The notes beneath the pieces were generated by a model. That model saw only the letters and a list, made by a program, of their open reading frames with translations, did no database searches and was not told where the DNA came from. Of a stretch of 9,457 nucleotides of DNA, positions 7,554 through 9,457 are shown piece after piece (positions within the stretch are counted from its first letter, which is position 1; each line of letters begins with the position of its first letter). This stretch comes from an uncultured Streptococcus sp. (GTDB taxonomy: Bacteria > Bacillota > Bacilli > Lactobacillales > Streptococcaceae). Both the position numbers and the translations under genes were made by a program. The stretch spans positions 1 through 9,457 of the forward strand of contig CAKPZX010000053.1 of the NCBI GenBank assembly GCA_934215455.1, in the 5' to 3' direction.

Positions 7554-9457
7554 ATGAATCTACACCAACCCTTATCCGTACTGCCTGGAGTCGGTCCAAA
7601 ATCGGCGGAAAAATTTAAAAAGTTAGGGATTGAAACCTTAGAAGATCTGCTCTTGTATTTCCCCTTTCGCTACGAAGACTTCAAAACGCGCAATGTTTTA
7701 GAGTTGGAAGATGGGGAAAAAGCCGTCATCTCTGGGGTGGTAGCAACACCAGCCAATGTCCAATATTATGGCTACAAACGAAATCGCTTGCGTTTTTCGA
7801 TCAAACAGGGAGACCAGGTCATTGCGGTTAATTTTTTCAACCAACCCTATCTAGCAGACAAAATTGAGGTTCAGCAGACGGTGGCGATTTTTGGGAAATG
7901 GGATAAGGCTAAAGGCAGTTTGACAGGGATGAAACTCCTGGCTCAAGTGGAAGATGATTTGCAGCCGGTCTATCGGGTGACGCAAGGGGTCAGCCAAAAC
8001 AGCCTGGTGAAATTGATCAAAATAGCGTTCGACCAGGGTTTGGACCAGCTTTTAGAAGAGAATGTACCCCAAATCTTACGAGATCGTTATCAACTCATGT
8101 CTCGTTCCCAAGCAGTGCAAGCTATGCATTTTCCTAAGGATCTAGCAGAGTATAAGCAAGCTCTTCGCCGGGTAAAATTTGAAGAGCTCCTCTTTTTCCA
8201 GCTGCAACTCCAAGTGCTAAAAGAAGAAAATCACGATGCTAGCCAAGGGATTTCCTTGGCCTGGAATCCAGAAAAATTAGCAGAACGAAAAAAACAGCTT
8301 CCCTTTGAGCTAACGCAAGCTCAAGAAAACAGCTTGAATGAAATCTTGACAGATATGGCCTCCCCTTATCATATGAACCGCTTGCTTCAAGGAGATGTGG
8401 GAAGCGGGAAGACAGTCGTGGCTGGTCTTGCTATGTATGCAGCATTAAGTGCTGGTAAGCAAGCAGCCTTGATGGTTCCAACGGAGATTTTGGCAGAGCA
8501 ACACAAGGAAAGCTTGCAAAATCTTTTTCCAGATTTGCCAATTGCTCTTCTAACGGGAGGATTAAAAGCAGCTGAGAAACGAGAAGTCATAGAGGAGATC
8601 GCCTCAGGCAAAGCTCAACTGATTGTGGGGACACATGCCTTGATTCAAGAGGGAGTTCACTACCAAGATCTAGGCTTGGTCATTATTGATGAACAGCATC
8701 GCTTTGGGGTTTCCCAACGTCGTATTCTTCGAGAAAAAGGACAAAATCCAGACGTCCTGATGATGACGGCTACCCCTATTCCCCGGACCTTGGCTATTAC
8801 AGCCTTTGGAGATATGGATGTGTCCATCATTGATCAGATGCCTGCGGGACGCAAGGAAATCATCACACGTTGGGTCAAGCATGAGCAGTTAGAAGTGGTC
8901 CTCGACTGGTTAGTCAAAGAACTTGGCAAAGGTTCTCAAGCCTACTTTATTTCTCCATTGATTGAGGAGTCAGAAGCCCTAGATTTGAAAAACGCCCTTG
9001 CCCTCCAAGAAGAGCTAGAGACCTTCTTTGGACAGCGAGCATGCGTTTCTCTTCTTCACGGGAAGATGAAAAGTGAAGAAAAAGATGCCATCATGCAGGC
9101 CTTTAAAGAGCACCAAGTCGATGTTTTGGTGTCTACGACCGTTATTGAAGTAGGAGTCAATGTGCCCAATGCGACCGTTATGGTCATTATGGATGCAGAT
9201 CGGTTTGGTCTTAGCCAACTTCACCAGCTTCGAGGCCGGGTTGGGCGGGGAAACAAGCAATCCTATGCTATTCTAGTAGCCAATCCTAAGACAGATAGTG
9301 GCAAGCAGCGCATGAAAATCATGACAGAGACAACCAATGGGTTTGTGCTGGCGGAAGAAGATTTGAAAATGCGAGGTTCAGGGGAAATCTTTGGAACCCG
9401 TCAATCTGGGATTCCAGAATTTCAAGTGGCGGATTTGGTAGAAGATTATCCCATTCT
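7554..9457 (+). CDS. recG: ATP-dependent DNA helicase RecG, 3' end cut by the window edge
   Basis: RecG remodels stalled replication forks and branch-migrates Holliday junctions. I translated this frame by hand from the ATG to the window edge: it stays open for 634 complete codons with no frameshift. The family is usually about 670-690 residues, so some 40 C-terminal codons lie outside. Domains: N-terminal helical and wedge (OB-fold) region with VLPGVGPKSAEKF at 9-21 and the wedge about 55-160; motor domain 1 with Walker A GDVGSGKT (280-287, K286), DEQH box (379-382) and TATPIPRT (405-412); motor domain 2 with QLRGRVGRG at 558-566; then the TRG region with EEDLKMRGSGEIFGTRQSG, which couples ATP hydrolysis to movement. 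AAAGGAGGAG at 7542-7551 gives a strong ribosome binding site for this ATG. All key helicase residues visible are intact. Confidence 0.97.
   Translation, partial: MNLHQPLSVLPGVGPKSAEKFKKLGIETLEDLLLYFPFRYEDFKTRNVLELEDGEKAVISGVVATPANVQYYGYKRNRLRFSIKQGDQVIAVNFFNQPYLADKIEVQQTVAIFGKWDKAKGSLTGMKLLAQVEDDLQPVYRVTQGVSQNSLVKLIKIAFDQGLDQLLEENVPQILRDRYQLMSRSQAVQAMHFPKDLAEYKQALRRVKFEELLFFQLQLQVLKEENHDASQGISLAWNPEKLAERKKQLPFELTQAQENSLNEILTDMASPYHMNRLLQGDVGSGKTVVAGLAMYAALSAGKQAALMVPTEILAEQHKESLQNLFPDLPIALLTGGLKAAEKREVIEEIASGKAQLIVGTHALIQEGVHYQDLGLVIIDEQHRFGVSQRRILREKGQNPDVLMMTATPIPRTLAITAFGDMDVSIIDQMPAGRKEIITRWVKHEQLEVVLDWLVKELGKGSQAYFISPLIEESEALDLKNALALQEELETFFGQRACVSLLHGKMKSEEKDAIMQAFKEHQVDVLVSTTVIEVGVNVPNATVMVIMDADRFGLSQLHQLRGRVGRGNKQSYAILVANPKTDSGKQRMKIMTETTNGFVLAEEDLKMRGSGEIFGTRQSGIPEFQVADLVEDYPI

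Noticed and set aside
7554..9457. recG read as a truncated gene
   Set aside because: The frame is open to the last base of the window, and the missing C-terminal part matches what lies beyond the edge.

Overview
The window reads as a core-genome segment of a viridans-type Streptococcus. The grounds are the protein sequences (SecA, alanine racemase, RecG and the class I DAHP synthase all look streptococcal), the gene order secA - DAHP synthase - acpS - alr - recG that I recall from S. pneumoniae and relatives, strong AAGGAGG ribosome binding sites, and short GAGGC...GCCTC hairpins between genes. I cannot name the species. All six genes lie on the + strand.

Layout. Positions 1-125 hold a two-tier hairpin resembling a streptococcal intergenic repeat, followed by an intrinsic terminator that presumably closes a gene outside the window. 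A clear promoter (226-254) then drives a KimA/KUP-type potassium transporter (323-2167), whose short leader contains a second hairpin before the start codon. A strong terminator (2181-2211) isolates that gene. An extended -10 promoter (2268-2296) drives secA (2342-4861), the Sec translocase motor. After 52 bp with no convincing terminator comes a DAHP synthase (4914-5942), the first step of the shikimate pathway. A long hairpin with a weak T-tract (5948-5985) separates it from acpS (6029-6394), which overlaps alr (6381-7493) by 14 bp. A terminator (7498-7534) lies directly before the ribosome binding site of recG (7554 to the window edge). recG lacks roughly its last 40 codons only because the window stops there.

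How they fit. The genes share no single pathway. They cover potassium homeostasis, protein export, aromatic precursor supply, acyl carrier protein activation, D-alanine for the cell wall and stalled-fork repair. secA and the DAHP synthase probably share a transcript, acpS and alr certainly look like one unit, and recG probably depends on read-through past a terminator.

I found no phage, insertion sequence, CRISPR array, tRNA, rRNA or defence locus, and no novel system. The points worth a second look are small: the hairpin in the potassium transporter leader, the structured repeat at the left edge, the single rather than tandem DAHP synthase, and the terminator placed against recG.
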